Assembly: GCA_958296025.1 (NCBI GenBank)
Contig: OY282430.1
Span: forward strand, 2,914,001 to 2,978,000
Length of the DNA: 64,000 nucleotides
Direction: 5' to 3'
Source of the DNA: an uncultured Pseudomonadales bacterium
GTDB lineage: Bacteria; Pseudomonadota; Gammaproteobacteria; Pseudomonadales; Azotimanducaceae
A program made the position numbers and the translations under genes. Positions 34,050 to 43,915 of the stretch are shown here, in pieces. Under the pieces are notes generated by a model. That model had not been told where the DNA came from. It worked only from the letters and a program-made list of their open reading frames with translations, and searched no databases. The first letter of the stretch is position 1. Each line of letters opens with the position of its first letter.

Positions 34050-35138
34050 TCAGTTAAGGGCACGTGGACGTTTTGGGCCGGAAACGCCCCCATTTGGGCG
34101 TTTGGGATGGTGTTGGACACCCAAGCTGCCGGGTTCCCCGACGACCTTGGGACGTGCCGCCGGACCGCTCAGGCTATCAAGGGGCGCTTCGGGGTCCGCC
34201 ACCAGGTCGGGCGCGATGAGGCCGCCAGCCGCCGCCAAGCGCCAAGCACCGAGCGCAAACGCCTGCCGCCCGTCGATTGACCGGGTGACAACGCCGTGTT
34301 CGGCAAAGGCCAAACCGTAGCACAACCCCAGCTCCTCGGCACCGACAACGGTGATTTCCCTAACGCCCGGATATAGCCTGAGCCCCGCCTCCACCTCCGT
34401 ACCGATTAGCAAGCCTGAAAGGCGGCTTAGGCCGGCGTCGCTCGGCCGGTGCCCGACAAGCGGTTCGGAGCGAATCGAGAACGCTTGGTGGGACAGGCCG
34501 CCGGCTCTGCGGCTGAGGTTCACGCCCTCCAAAAAAGCAGCCTCATCCATGCCGTCCCCATTCCGCCCGGTAAGGAACGGCGCAAGCGACGCGCAACGGC
34601 TCAGCACCGCAAACAACTCGCCCGTCATGAACGTCGAGAAATTGACAATCCGGCTTCGCTCCACCCACGCCCACTTGCTGTGGGTGCCCGGAAAGCAGGC
34701 AAGCAGGCCATCCCCCTCCTGTCCACCAAGCACACCAAACATCTGCGTTTCCTCACCGCGAATGACGTCGGGCAAGCCCGACGGCCCCACGTTGGATATG
34801 CCCGGCACGACATGCAGGAAACGCCCACCAGCAACGGGCATTTGAACGATTCGCCCGCCCAAGCCGCCCAAGCCCACCGGGCAGGGGACGTATTCCGTCT
34901 CCATCCAACCGTCCCGGCTGCCAACCATGCCCGCCATCAAGACCGGAATGCCCGAAATTCGCCTTAACCAGCCGCCACACGCTTGGTGAAAAATCCGCTC
35001 GTAATCGCCCGCCTGGCGGGCAAGGACGCCTTTCCCGCGACAAACCGCCTCCAGCACACCTCCATCTTCGGCCAACAGGTACGCACGAAATTGGCTCGAC
35101 CCCCAATCGACCGCAACCATCGCCGGCTTGTCATCCAC
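34050..35138 (-). CDS. dgoK: 2-dehydro-3-deoxygalactonokinase
   Basis: DgoK phosphorylates 2-keto-3-deoxygalactonate with ATP in the DeLey-Doudoroff (galactonate) pathway. The N-terminus VAVDWGSSQFRAYLL is the ATP-binding start of the kinase. Further signatures are GMVGSRDGW, FPGTHSKWAWV, FSTFMTGELFAVL, GLLIGTEVEAG and GAEELGLCYGLAF. The length is usual for the family plus a tail of about 50 residues rich in Pro, Gly and Arg, probably an extension after loss of the original stop. Start is uncertain: GTG 35138 and TTG 35141 lie 7-10 nt after GAGGG, and ATG 35120 is also possible. The product is the substrate for the aldolase at 40589-41254. Confidence 0.9.
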   Translation of the reverse strand: MDDKPAMVAVDWGSSQFRAYLLAEDGGVLEAVCRGKGVLARQAGDYERIFHQACGGWLRRISGIPVLMAGMVGSRDGWMETEYVPCPVGLGGLGGRIVQMPVAGGRFLHVVPGISNVGPSGLPDVIRGEETQMFGVLGGQEGDGLLACFPGTHSKWAWVERSRIVNFSTFMTGELFAVLSRCASLAPFLTGRNGDGMDEAAFLEGVNLSRRAGGLSHQAFSIRSEPLVGHRPSDAGLSRLSGLLIGTEVEAGLRLYPGVREITVVGAEELGLCYGLAFAEHGVVTRSIDGRQAFALGAWRLAAAGGLIAPDLVADPEAPLDSLSGPAARPKVVGEPGSLGVQHHPKRPNGGVSGPKRPRALN

Positions 35139-35466
35139 CAAGTTCAAACCCTCAGCAGAGCCAAAAGAAGCTAATGCGAATGCCTAGGCTTTTTGCTGGC
35201 AATGTTTCCTGTACTCAGCCATGCCCTTGCGATACCTCACTCGACAAGCCAGTAATGGCAGCTCGTACTCAACGCCGTTGAGCACCACTTGCCTACGAGT
35301 ATAGCCAGACGAATGCCGACTGTTACCATATAAATAGTTTAATTCAACCAAATCTTCGGCGTCACCCCCAATTTCCCGACAATTTTGGCTTGAGAGGGGC
35401 TGAAAGGCGGGCAGTGCGCAAGTGTTCCGGCAAGCAGCATCGTCCAACACACCGACGGCCGGCCGA
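35139..35466. other. Gap between dgoK and GAPDH with no confident gene
   Basis: There is one open minus-strand frame of 88 codons (35184-35450), reading for example RRQVVLNGVEYELPLLAC. I do not recognise it, it has no clear ribosome site, and it may be a remnant. No RNA gene or strong terminator hairpin was seen. Confidence 0.4.
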
Positions 35467-36467
<1,001 letters not shown>

Positions 36468-36468
<1 letters not shown>

Positions 36469-37493
36469 CAGCTTTCCTCCCTTGCCTGTTGTGCGTCCAG
36501 GGCAGCGTACAGGGCGGCCAGGTCCAGGATGCGCCGTGCGTGGCCCAGGCTTTCGTGCCAAGCCAGCAGCTTGACCAGCCGCTCCCCAGCCTTCAGCGTG
36601 CCCTTCAGGTCCATCAGCAGGGACTGTCGGCAGCCCTTCACGTCGGAGGAGACGATGGGATCCTCCGTTGCCCCGACCAGTTCCGGCACCTTGGCAGCAG
36701 CCGCCCGGAAGAGGTCGTTGATCGCTTCCGCATTTGGCGCGGCGTCGGCGAAGGCGAGGGTCAGGTCCAGAAGCGAGCCGGCCTGCACCGGCACGTTCAG
36801 CGCGAAGCCGCTGACCCTGCCCTTGGCTTCCGGCAGCGCCCGCTCCACCCAGCGCGGCGCCGGGGTGTCGTTGGGAATGATGTTCTCCGCCCCCGAACGG
36901 CTGCGGCGGTAGTCCGGCCCGGCGTAGTCCTGCAGGCTTTGGTCGCTTGTGTAGGCATGCACGGAGGTGATGCTGGCGTGTGCTAGGGGGAAAGCGTCCA
37001 TCACCACCTTCAGCGCCAAGGCCGTGGCGTTGGCAGAGGCGGAGCCGGCGGAGACGATCCGGTCCGCCGCCGCGGCGCTTGCTTGGTTGACCCCGATCAG
37101 GACCACCCGATCGATATCCTCCGCGGGCAGGGTGGAGAGGATCACCCTTGGAGTGCCATTATCCAAATGCGGACGAAGTTCCCCAAGGGTACGGAAACGG
37201 CCGGTGGCGTCGATGACCAAGTCCACGCCGAACAGATCCCAAGGCACCTCGGCGGGCCGGCTCGCCTGCATCAGCCGGGCTTTGCTCCAGCGCCCGGCGA
37301 ATTCGCCGATCAGGTAGTTGCCCTCCAGCCGGGCGGCACCGCCGTGCCGCGCCAACGAGCGGGCCAGCAGGTGGTGCAGAATCTCCGGCCGACCAATATC
37401 GGAGATGGCCACCACCTTGAAGCGTTCGTCCTCCAGCACCAGCCGGTACAGCTGCCGGCCCACCTGGCCGAACCCCATCAAGCCTAGTCGCAT
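36468..37493 (-). CDS. GAPDH-like protein lacking the catalytic cysteine (predicted pseudoenzyme)
   Basis: The product of 341 residues aligns over its length with GAPDH: MGFGQVGR for NAD binding and ITSVHAYTSDQSL with His179. At the active site SNASCTTNC is replaced by SAGSASANA, so the nucleophile is Ala152 and the second Cys is Ala156. The phosphate site TSTGAAKAV has become NDTPAPRWV. The reading frame is intact and conserved-looking, so this is not simple decay. It is translated just before the active paralogue, ATG 37493 follows AAGGAG, and the stop overlaps the next start. A regulatory or scaffold role, or a different dehydrogenase-like role, is possible. Oxidation by the standard mechanism is not expected. 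Confidence 0.85.
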
Positions 37494-37539
37494 TGCGCAT
37501 GCTCCTTAGTTCATTCACGCTGATGAGCCGAACCGAGCC

Positions 37540-37673
37540 TTCTTAGCCAGACCCCGAAGGCTTCAATGCGCTCCACAAATGCTGTGCCCCGGTGACGGGC
37601 GATGGCTTCGCCAAGCAAGGGGCCAAGCAGCAGCACATCGCCGCACAGGGCGCAAGGTAGTCCAGAAAGATCC
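37540..37673 (-). pseudogene. ppc: Fragment of a phosphoenolpyruvate carboxylase N-terminus
   Basis: Minus-strand codons read LSGLPCALCGDVLLLGPLLG, then EAIARHRGTAFVERIEA and RLGS. They align with SSLPRALRDDVRLLGGLLG, KVVARHRGDAFVGRIEA and RLGS near residues 17-62 of the intact ppc at 37713-40292. Only about 45 residues remain, directly downstream of the intact gene. It is diverged, so it is either an old partial duplication or the start of a lost second ppc. Confidence 0.75.
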
Positions 37674-37712
37674 AAGTTAGCATACCCTACAGAATTCGGT
37701 CGTTCGCGGCAC

Positions 37713-40292
37713 CTATCCGGTGTTCCGCAAGCCGCTGGAGATGCCGGCCATGGTCACCTTCAACGCTTGGGCCACCGCCTCGGAGTCGTTGCCGCTGCGT
37801 CGCCGCGCCAGCAGCTCCGCCTGCAGGAGGTGGAGCGGGTCCAGGTAAGTGTTACGCACGGTCATGGAGTCGCGCGCCCGGCGGTCATGCGCCAGCAGTT
37901 CCCGCTTACCCGTTAGCCGCAGCAGATCATGGGCAAGTGCATTGAGGCGCACAAGCAGCTCCTCGGTCATTTCCTGCTGGGCCGGCGTCAGCAGGCGTTG
38001 GGCGTAGTAGCGCACCAGGGTCGCATCCGCCTTGGCGACCACCATTTCCAGCAGATCCGACTGCATGGCGAAGAACGGCCACGCAAGCAAAGCATGACGG
38101 GTGTCGGGGTCTGCCGCCAAGTCCTCCACCGCACGTTCGGCGCCAAGCCACGCCGGCAACATCAGGCGCATCTGCGTCCAAGCAAAGACCCATGGGATGG
38201 CGCGCAGGCTGTTGAAGCTCCGGGTTGGCTTGCGACGGGCTGGGCGGCTGCCCAAGGCCAACGCCGCCAGCTCGGCTACAGGAGTGACGGCTTGAAAGAG
38301 ATCGACAAAACCTGCGCCGCCCACCGTGCGTCGGTAGGCGTTCAAGGATTGCGCGGCAAGTTCGTCCATGCGCTTGCGCAGCGCCAACGCCGGTGACGGG
38401 GGCGGCGCGGTTGTGGCGCCCAACGTCGCCGTTAGGTAGTGGCCCAATGTTGCCGCAGCGATGGTCGGGGTGCCGAGTTTGAAGCGGATCATCTCGCCCT
38501 GTTCCGTCACGCGGAAGGTGCCGCCCACCGAACCGGGAGGCTGCGAGGCGATGGCTTGCGCTGAAGGGCCGCCGCCGCGCCCCACCGTGCCGCCACGGCC
38601 ATGAAACAGCGTCAGTTTGACGCCGTGCTTGGCAGCGACGGCGACGAGCTCCTCCTGGCAGCGGTATTGCGCCCAGGAGGCAGCGAACTGGCCGGCGTCC
38701 TTGGCCGAATCCGAATAGCCGATCATCACCAGTATCCGGTTGTCGATGTGGCGACGATACCAACCCATGGACAGCAACGCATCGACGGTGGCCGCCGCCC
38801 GCTCCAGGTCCGCCAACGTCTCGAACAGGGGCGCAACGGGCAACGGCGTCTTCAAGCCGACCGCCTTCAGGAGCAGCGCGACGGCCAACACGTCGCTGGG
38901 CCGGGTGGCCATGGAAACGACGTAGGCGGAAATGCCGGCGCCATCCCGCTCGGCAACGGCGGCGCAAGTGTCGATGACTTCCCGGGTCTCAACGCTGCAT
39001 GGCCACTCGGCGGGAAGCAGCGGGCGGCGGCTGGCCAACTCGTCAAGCAGCCAGGCGCATCGCCGCTGTTCCGGCCATGCGCCAAAGCCGTCGCCGTAGA
39101 GATGGCGGGTGAGTTCGTCAAGCGCCGCCGTGTGCAGGTCGGCATGCTGGCGGATGTCCAAGCGCATCAAGTGGACGCCGAAGCAATGTGCTCGGCGCAG
39201 CGTGTCCAGAAGCGGGCCGTTGGCGATCTCCTCCATCCCGGACGCAACGAGGGAGCGGTGGCAAAGCGCCAAGGGACGCAGCAAATCCCTGTCCGCCAGC
39301 AGCGCATCGGCACTTGGGGGGCCACCCCGATCGGCCCATGTTCGCGTTGCGGCGAGGCGGTTGCGCAAGCCCTTCAACACCGCCCGATACGGCTCCCGCC
39401 CACTCCCGGCGGCCTCGCGCAGGGCACGGGTGCAGGCGGACATGGACAGCGAGGCACGGAGCTCGTCAACGTCGCGCAGAAACAAGGCCGCCGCTGTTCG
39501 GCGCATCAGCGTCAGAACCTGACGAGTGACGGCTGCGGTGACGTTTGGATTGCCGTCACGGTCGCCGCCCATCCAGGATGCAAAGGCGAAAGGCATGACG
39601 TCAGGGGGGATTGCGCTGCCGGAACGGTGGTCAAGCACCCGCATCGCCGCCGGAACGGCCTGCCACAGCGAGCTTTCAAGCACGGCGAGCCCCCACTTCG
39701 CCTCGTCCAGCGGCGTCGGTCGTTCGCGGCGGATTTCATCCGTGCGCCAGCTTTCGGCGATAAGCCGCTCAAGACGTTCATCTAGGCGCGATTGTTCGCC
39801 TTGGGGCAGCCATCCGCGGTCCTCTAGCAACGTGGCGATGGTGTCATACTTCCGAATCAGCGTACGGCGCAACACCTCCGTGGGGTGCGCGGTGAGCACC
39901 AGTTCTATATGGACACCGGCGAGTTGATCAACATCCACGGCGCAGGGCCAAGCGGCGTCTTGCGCCGCTTGCCTTTGCTCCGCGATGTTGGCGAGGTTCA
40001 GGAACTGGTTGAAGGCCCGGGCGATGTCAACAAGCTCGCTTTCAGGCAGCCGCGCAAGTTCGTCGCTCAAGCGCCGCCAATCCGCTGTCGAGCCGAGCCG
40101 GGCGCACTTGGCCAATGCCCTGATGGCCTCAATGCGCCCAACAAACGCATCGCCCCGGTGCCGGGCAACAACCTTGCCGAGCAGGCCGCCAAGCAGCCGC
40201 ACATCGTCGCGCAGGGCTCGGGGCAAGCTGGAAAACCCTGCCTCGCCGCGGTCCGGCCCACCCTTTGTGTCCTGGGTCGTAGCGATGGTCAA
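37713..40292 (-). CDS. ppc: Phosphoenolpyruvate carboxylase
   Basis: Ppc carboxylates phosphoenolpyruvate to oxaloacetate to refill the TCA cycle. The about 859-residue product has the conserved LVLTAHPTEVLRRT, YSDSAKDAG, FHGRGGTVGRGGGP (active-site Arg/Gly loop) and the C-terminal RNTG. TTG 40292 is the favoured start because it follows CCAGAGGTG and matches the family length. The open frame continues 89 codons further upstream, but that part is Pro/Ala-rich, of low complexity and without family similarity. It lies between the aldolase and the GAPDH pair, all on the minus strand, so it may belong to a central-carbon cluster fed by galactonate breakdown. Confidence 0.93.
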   Translation of the reverse strand: MTIATTQDTKGGPDRGEAGFSSLPRALRDDVRLLGGLLGKVVARHRGDAFVGRIEAIRALAKCARLGSTADWRRLSDELARLPESELVDIARAFNQFLNLANIAEQRQAAQDAAWPCAVDVDQLAGVHIELVLTAHPTEVLRRTLIRKYDTIATLLEDRGWLPQGEQSRLDERLERLIAESWRTDEIRRERPTPLDEAKWGLAVLESSLWQAVPAAMRVLDHRSGSAIPPDVMPFAFASWMGGDRDGNPNVTAAVTRQVLTLMRRTAAALFLRDVDELRASLSMSACTRALREAAGSGREPYRAVLKGLRNRLAATRTWADRGGPPSADALLADRDLLRPLALCHRSLVASGMEEIANGPLLDTLRRAHCFGVHLMRLDIRQHADLHTAALDELTRHLYGDGFGAWPEQRRCAWLLDELASRRPLLPAEWPCSVETREVIDTCAAVAERDGAGISAYVVSMATRPSDVLAVALLLKAVGLKTPLPVAPLFETLADLERAAATVDALLSMGWYRRHIDNRILVMIGYSDSAKDAGQFAASWAQYRCQEELVAVAAKHGVKLTLFHGRGGTVGRGGGPSAQAIASQPPGSVGGTFRVTEQGEMIRFKLGTPTIAAATLGHYLTATLGATTAPPPSPALALRKRMDELAAQSLNAYRRTVGGAGFVDLFQAVTPVAELAALALGSRPARRKPTRSFNSLRAIPWVFAWTQMRLMLPAWLGAERAVEDLAADPDTRHALLAWPFFAMQSDLLEMVVAKADATLVRYYAQRLLTPAQQEMTEELLVRLNALAHDLLRLTGKRELLAHDRRARDSMTVRNTYLDPLHLLQAELLARRRSGNDSEAVAQALKVTMAGISSGLRNTG

Positions 40293-40588
40293 TTTGCGCA
40301 CCTCTGGAAAAAAGGGAAAGAATGCTGACAAGGCTATCAGGATATGACGTTTTGCATAATGGATGGGCGGCTCGCCTTTGCCCGGCGACGGGGCGTTTGG
40401 GGCGGGTTTTGGCGCTTGTTGGGCGCTGGGAAGCGGTGGGGCGTTGGCGGGAGGGATGTTTTGGGGCCATTGGGCCGAAGGGCGTCCCGCCGTGTGGGTT
40501 GTTCGGGCCTGTTTTGGTGGGTGCGCAAGCCGGCTGCGCCAAACCAGCTCCCAAACCAAGCATCACCTGCCTCAAGTCTGACTGGCTG
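40293..40588. other. Intergenic region between ppc and dgoA
   Basis: About 296 bp with GC-rich low-complexity sequence. Open frames on both strands look like compositional artefacts. I see no RNA gene or convincing terminator. Confidence 0.4.
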
Positions 40589-41254
40589 TTAGGTTTGTTG
40601 CAGCTGGTTCTCAATTGCCCTGGCATTTAACAAGTCAGACGCCGTCTTGAAAGCCTTCACAATTGCGAACGCATCCGCTGCAATCGCGTCCAGACTTTTT
40701 CCTGGCTTGTAAAGCGACGAACCAATGCCGAACCCATCGACACCGCACCTCAGGTATTCGGCCATGTTTTCCGAGCTAATTCCACCCACTGCAAACATGA
40801 TGAGGTCCGAAGGCAAAACGGCCCGCATCGCTTTAACGGCGGACGGCGTGACCAATTCCGCTGGAAACAGTTTGACACCATTGGCTCCAGCTTGAATTGC
40901 AGTGAACACCTCAGTGGGCGAAAAGCACCCCGGAACCACGATCATGCCTTCCGCCTTGGAGAAGCGAATGAGTTCTGCATCTGTATGCGGCGAAACGATC
41001 AGGCGGCCGCCCGCCTTTTTCACCTCCTGCACCTGCCGCGCTGCCGTCACTGTCCCAGCACCCGTTAAGCAGCTCGCCCCAAACTGCTGCGACAGCTTCT
41101 CGATGGAGTCAAAAGGCGCCGGTGAGTTGAGGGTCACCTCCATCATCACCAACCCCGCCCGCGACAGAGCTGAAGCCACCGGTACAACCTCATCCGGCGC
41201 CACCCCCCGCAATATGGCGATCAACGGCAGTCGGTTCGCGTAGGCGTTAAGCAT
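40589..41254 (-). CDS. dgoA: 2-dehydro-3-deoxy-6-phosphogalactonate aldolase
   Basis: This class I aldolase of 221 residues belongs to the KDPG/KDPGal family. It splits KDPGal into pyruvate and glyceraldehyde 3-phosphate, the step after DgoK. Visible landmarks are LIAILRGV, the Glu39 of MEVTLNSP, GAGTVT, the Schiff-base Lys128 in GVKLFPAE, and AVGGISSEN. The numbering fits E. coli DgoA (Glu37, Lys126). ATG 41254 follows GGGGCAGG. KDPG specificity (Eda) is the alternative, but the Asn in MEVTLNSP and the presence of dgoK favour KDPGal. It has no galactonate dehydratase (DgoD) next to it. Confidence 0.88.
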   Translation of the reverse strand: MLNAYANRLPLIAILRGVAPDEVVPVASALSRAGLVMMEVTLNSPAPFDSIEKLSQQFGASCLTGAGTVTAARQVQEVKKAGGRLIVSPHTDAELIRFSKAEGMIVVPGCFSPTEVFTAIQAGANGVKLFPAELVTPSAVKAMRAVLPSDLIMFAVGGISSENMAEYLRCGVDGFGIGSSLYKPGKSLDAIAADAFAIVKAFKTASDLLNARAIENQLQQT

Positions 41255-41582
41255 CGTTACCTGCCCCAATCATCTTGCGCTGCGATGCGTTGAAAGGCCC
41301 ACCGAAAGCTGTTTTCCAGCGGATGCCCTTGGTCCACGCCCCACCTAACGGGTCGGCTGACGAACAGTGTAGTTAATCTCCCCCGGAAAGTCGAACGCCA
41401 ACTCACACCCACCCCCAAAAGGCTGCGGCGATTAGCGCTGCAAGTGCCGAGCCTGTTGTAGGCCTAGACCCCACAAAAGAACAGCAGTCAATCCGCATTT
41501 GTTCACCGAAGATGTTTTTCCGTAGAATTGGAAGTGCGGGCTCCAACCAATCACTGACCGCAGCATTTGAGGAAGCCACCGC
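41255..41582. other. Intergenic region between dgoA and the IOR remnant
   Basis: Divergent intergenic space containing the upstream sequences of both neighbours. No recognised RNA gene or repeat. Confidence 0.4.
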
Positions 41583-42587
41583 ATGCCACCCGAAGCCGCA
41601 GCACCCCCGGTCTCCCTCAAAGACAAGTACGCCAAGGAAGGCCGGGTTTACATCACCGGCACTCAAGCCGGTGCTGTACAACGATGCGGTGACGATGACC
41701 GGCGGGCAGGCCCATGACGGCCCACTGACGCCCTGGGGCATCAGTTGGCGGGCGCACAGCGAGGGGGTCAAGGCCATCGCCTTGGTGAGCGACGCACCGG
41801 ACAAGTACGCCGCTGACGTGCAGTGGGCACCTGGAGTCACCCTGCACCACCGCCGTGAACTGGACTGGGTGCAAACCAAGTTCAGGAAGATTCCCGGCAC
41901 CACCCTCATCATCTATGACCAAACCTGCGCCGCGGAGAAGCGCCGCCGCCGCAAGCGCAATCTGTATCCGGATCCGGCCAAGCGCCTGTTCATCAACAGC
42001 GAACTGTGCGAAGGCTGCGGCGATTGCGAGGTGGCCTCCAACTGCACGGCGCTGCTGCCCAAGGAGACCTTGCTTGGCCGCAAGCGGGAGATCGACCAAT
42101 CCGCCTGCAACAAGGACTACTCCTGCGTCAACGGCTTCTGCCCCAGCTTCGTGACGGTGCTGGGCGGCGGCTTGCGCAAGCCGGAACCCGCAACAGGGAC
42201 AGGTTGAAACCTGTCGCCGCCAGCCAATGCGCCGTCAAGCAAACCGGCCATCTTCTTAAGCAGGAGTTTGGCCCTTGGATACTGAAGGCATTCCGCATTC
42301 TCGCCGGGCTGAAGGGGCTGCGCGGCACCGCCTTCGACCTTTTCGGCCACACCAAGGAGAGGCGCATGGAGCGTCGCCTGATCGCGGACTACGAACAAAT
42401 GCTTGAGGAGTTGCTGCCGGCCCTGTCGGCGGCCAACTACGACGCAGCGGTGGCGCTGGCCGAATTGCCCGAAGACGTGCGCGGCTTCGGCCATGTCAAG
42501 GAAGCCGGCGTTCGGCGAATGCGGGAAAGGATGAAGCGCTGCCTAGCGCAGTTCCACAGCGCGGAGCGGACCCTGAAGGTCGCCTGA
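41583..42587 (+). pseudogene. Collapsed indolepyruvate:ferredoxin oxidoreductase gene
   Basis: Three pieces of a fused IOR, normally about 1,150-1,180 residues, are joined with two large internal deletions and frame changes. First is the N-terminus from ATG 41583: SLKDKYAKEGRVYITGTQA. Second, about 41670-42189 in another frame, is the TPP/ferredoxin part with LYNDAVTMTGGQ and the cysteine cluster SELCEGCGDCEVASNC. Third, about 42204-42587, is the C-terminus with EFGPWILKAFRILAGLKGLR and EDVRGFGHVKEAGVRR. About 330 residues survive. The intact enzyme turns aryl pyruvates into aryl-acetyl-CoA with ferredoxin. This copy cannot work. The piece order is preserved, so deletion rather than shuffling explains it. 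Confidence 0.85.
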
Positions 42588-42700
42588 ATCTGGCTGCAAA
42601 GCCGCCAGCGCGTTAACCAAGAGCGCCTTGCCGCCATAGCCCTTGCCTTGTTGCAGGGGAACAAGGAAGACAGGCGCAGCCAAGCTGGTGCAGCACAGGC

Positions 42701-42734
42701 TTGACATCATTGGCCCTATGCCTTTACATGGCAT
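42701..42734 (+). promoter_or_regulatory. Candidate promoter with inverted repeat upstream of hicB/hicA
   Basis: TTGACA at 42701-42706 is a consensus -35. A 17-bp gap leads to TTACAT (42724-42729), a weak -10. The inverted repeat ATGCC/GGCAT (42718-42722 and 42730-42734) surrounds the -10, as expected for an autoregulating antitoxin operator. Prediction by eye. Confidence 0.45.
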
Positions 42735-42806
42735 GGCCTCCCCACTAAGGATCAATCTCATGTGCATCTTTACTAGAACTGAGGTCGTTTGACTCTGCGA
42801 GCGAGG

Positions 42807-43073
42807 ATGGGAGATTCAGCTACGCAACCCGCTTACTCCGCAACGATATTGTGGGACGACGAGGCTGCCGTTTGGTATGTGGCAGAGACGGATTTCCCCG
42901 GCTTGGTCGCAGAAGCGGAGACGCAGCAACGGCTGGTGCGGAAAATACGTCAGTTGATGCCCGAGCTGTACCACGCGAATCGGCACCTGATGCCAGACGA
43001 ATCGTGGGAGGAAATCGCGATTCGGTTGACAGTTGGGCAGCTAGAGACTATCAAACTCGCAGTGGCGAGCTGA
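42807..43073 (+). CDS. hicB: HicB-type antitoxin (DUF1902)
   Basis: The product of 88 residues begins YSATILWDDEAAVWYVAETD and has FPGLVAEAET, the DUF1902/HicB beta-strand core. The rest, including LMPELYHANRHLMP, is helical. Such antitoxins bind HicA and repress the operon. Start could be ATG 42807 or TTG 42789, 6 codons earlier. HicA follows after 7 bp, so the two are probably co-transcribed. Order antitoxin then toxin is the less usual one for hicAB but is found when the antitoxin is of the DUF1902 type. No DNA-binding C-terminal helix is obvious, so the repressor function is not certain. Confidence 0.8.
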   Translation: MGDSATQPAYSATILWDDEAAVWYVAETDFPGLVAEAETQQRLVRKIRQLMPELYHANRHLMPDESWEEIAIRLTVGQLETIKLAVAS

Positions 43074-43080
43074 GCGGCGT

Positions 43081-43275
43081 GTGGCGAGCTACACTCCGCG
43101 GGTGAAGCAGCGCCTGAGATCTGCGGGATGTCGACTCGTCAGACAAGGACGCGGGGACCATGAGATTTGGCACAGCCCGGTGTCCGGTCGCAGCTTCCCT
43201 GTTGACAGCGACATCAAGTCGCGGCACACCGCCAACGCGGTGCTTGCGCAAGCAGGTTTGGAGAAGGCGTTCTGA
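43081..43275 (+). CDS. hicA: HicA-type mRNA interferase toxin
   Basis: The product of 64 residues has the HicA dsRBD-like fold pattern: KQRLRSAGCRLVRQGRGDHE, with His27 in the GDHEIW motif as catalytic residue. It then has SGRSFPVDSD and a short helix. HicA cleaves mRNA when the antitoxin is lost. GTG 43081 is the start. Length and motif positions are normal, so it looks intact. Confidence 0.85.
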   Translation: MASYTPRVKQRLRSAGCRLVRQGRGDHEIWHSPVSGRSFPVDSDIKSRHTANAVLAQAGLEKAF

Positions 43276-43342
43276 CCTGCCGCGAACACGCCGGTCTGAT
43301 GCTCTAATACAAACCCTAACCTCTGGGTCTGGCCCTTGCTCC

Positions 43343-43774
43343 CTAATCGGGATCAATCACCCCTTTCGTCAGCAGGATGTTGCCGTACAGCCGCCGCTCC
43401 CCCGTCGCCACCACCGCAAAGGCCCCTTTCACCCGGTCGTAGAAGGCGAAGCGCTCCAAGGCGCCGCAGGCGGCGTTCGCATCGGCTGACGCCACCAAGC
43501 GGCGAAACTCGGTGACGATTTCGGGGACCGCCGCGACGTCTCCGACCACCTGCATGCTGTGTACCGGGTGCTCCACATAGGCGTCCAGCGGCAACACCGA
43601 CAGCACCGCCTGCAAGACCTGGACGGCGGAAACCCCATCCATTCTGACCAGCCGTTCGGCGGCACTCTGCGCCGGATAGTTGGCGTCAACGATGGCGACT
43701 TCGTCCCCATGCCCCATGCTGCGCAGGATGTGCAGCAGGTCCGGCCCCAGCAGCGGATCCAAGTTCTTCAGCAT
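43343..43774 (-). CDS. fucU: L-fucose mutarotase
   Basis: FucU converts alpha- and beta-L-fucose, giving the anomer used by the dehydrogenase. The product of 143 residues matches E. coli FucU closely. It has SMGHGDEVAIVDANYPA with His22 and Asp30 at the E. coli positions, RFAFYDRV with the conserved Arg, and YGNILLTKGV carrying the YGN triplet. It is intact and cytoplasmic, unlike the exported relative at 27510-28094. It lies 3' of the fucose operon in the same direction but is now cut off from it by the 2,411-codon gene, so its own promoter is unclear. Confidence 0.92.
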   Translation of the reverse strand: MLKNLDPLLGPDLLHILRSMGHGDEVAIVDANYPAQSAAERLVRMDGVSAVQVLQAVLSVLPLDAYVEHPVHSMQVVGDVAAVPEIVTEFRRLVASADANAACGALERFAFYDRVKGAFAVVATGERRLYGNILLTKGVIDPD

Positions 43775-43780
43775 GTTGCG

Positions 43781-43855
43781 CTAGTTCGACCGGCCGCCAT
43801 CAACAATGTGGCACTGGCCCGTGGTGTAGGCGGCAAAGCGTTCGGCGATGGGACG
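43781..43855 (-). pseudogene. 3' end remnant of the fucose-operon SDR
   Basis: Minus-strand codons AAYTTGQCHIVDGGRSN then TAG match the C-terminus [17 protein letters not shown] of the SDR at 51622-52353. In DNA the match runs over about 50 bp (43781-43830 and 51622-51672). The residues before it, GRPIAERFA, resemble the N-terminal GIGRAxAERFA of SDRs, so an internal deletion is possible. The remnant lies between fucU and the 2,411-codon gene, while the intact SDR lies on the other side of that gene. Confidence 0.75.
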
Positions 43856-43915
43856 CGTCCTCCCGCACCGTTTTCCCAATTGAGGCCGGCGTCAGATCCA
43901 ACCGGGCCGAACCGC

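Noticed and set aside
40293-40559. N-terminal extension of Ppc to 40559
   Set aside because: It lacks homology and is Pro/Ala-rich. TTG 40292 has a ribosome site and gives the normal length.
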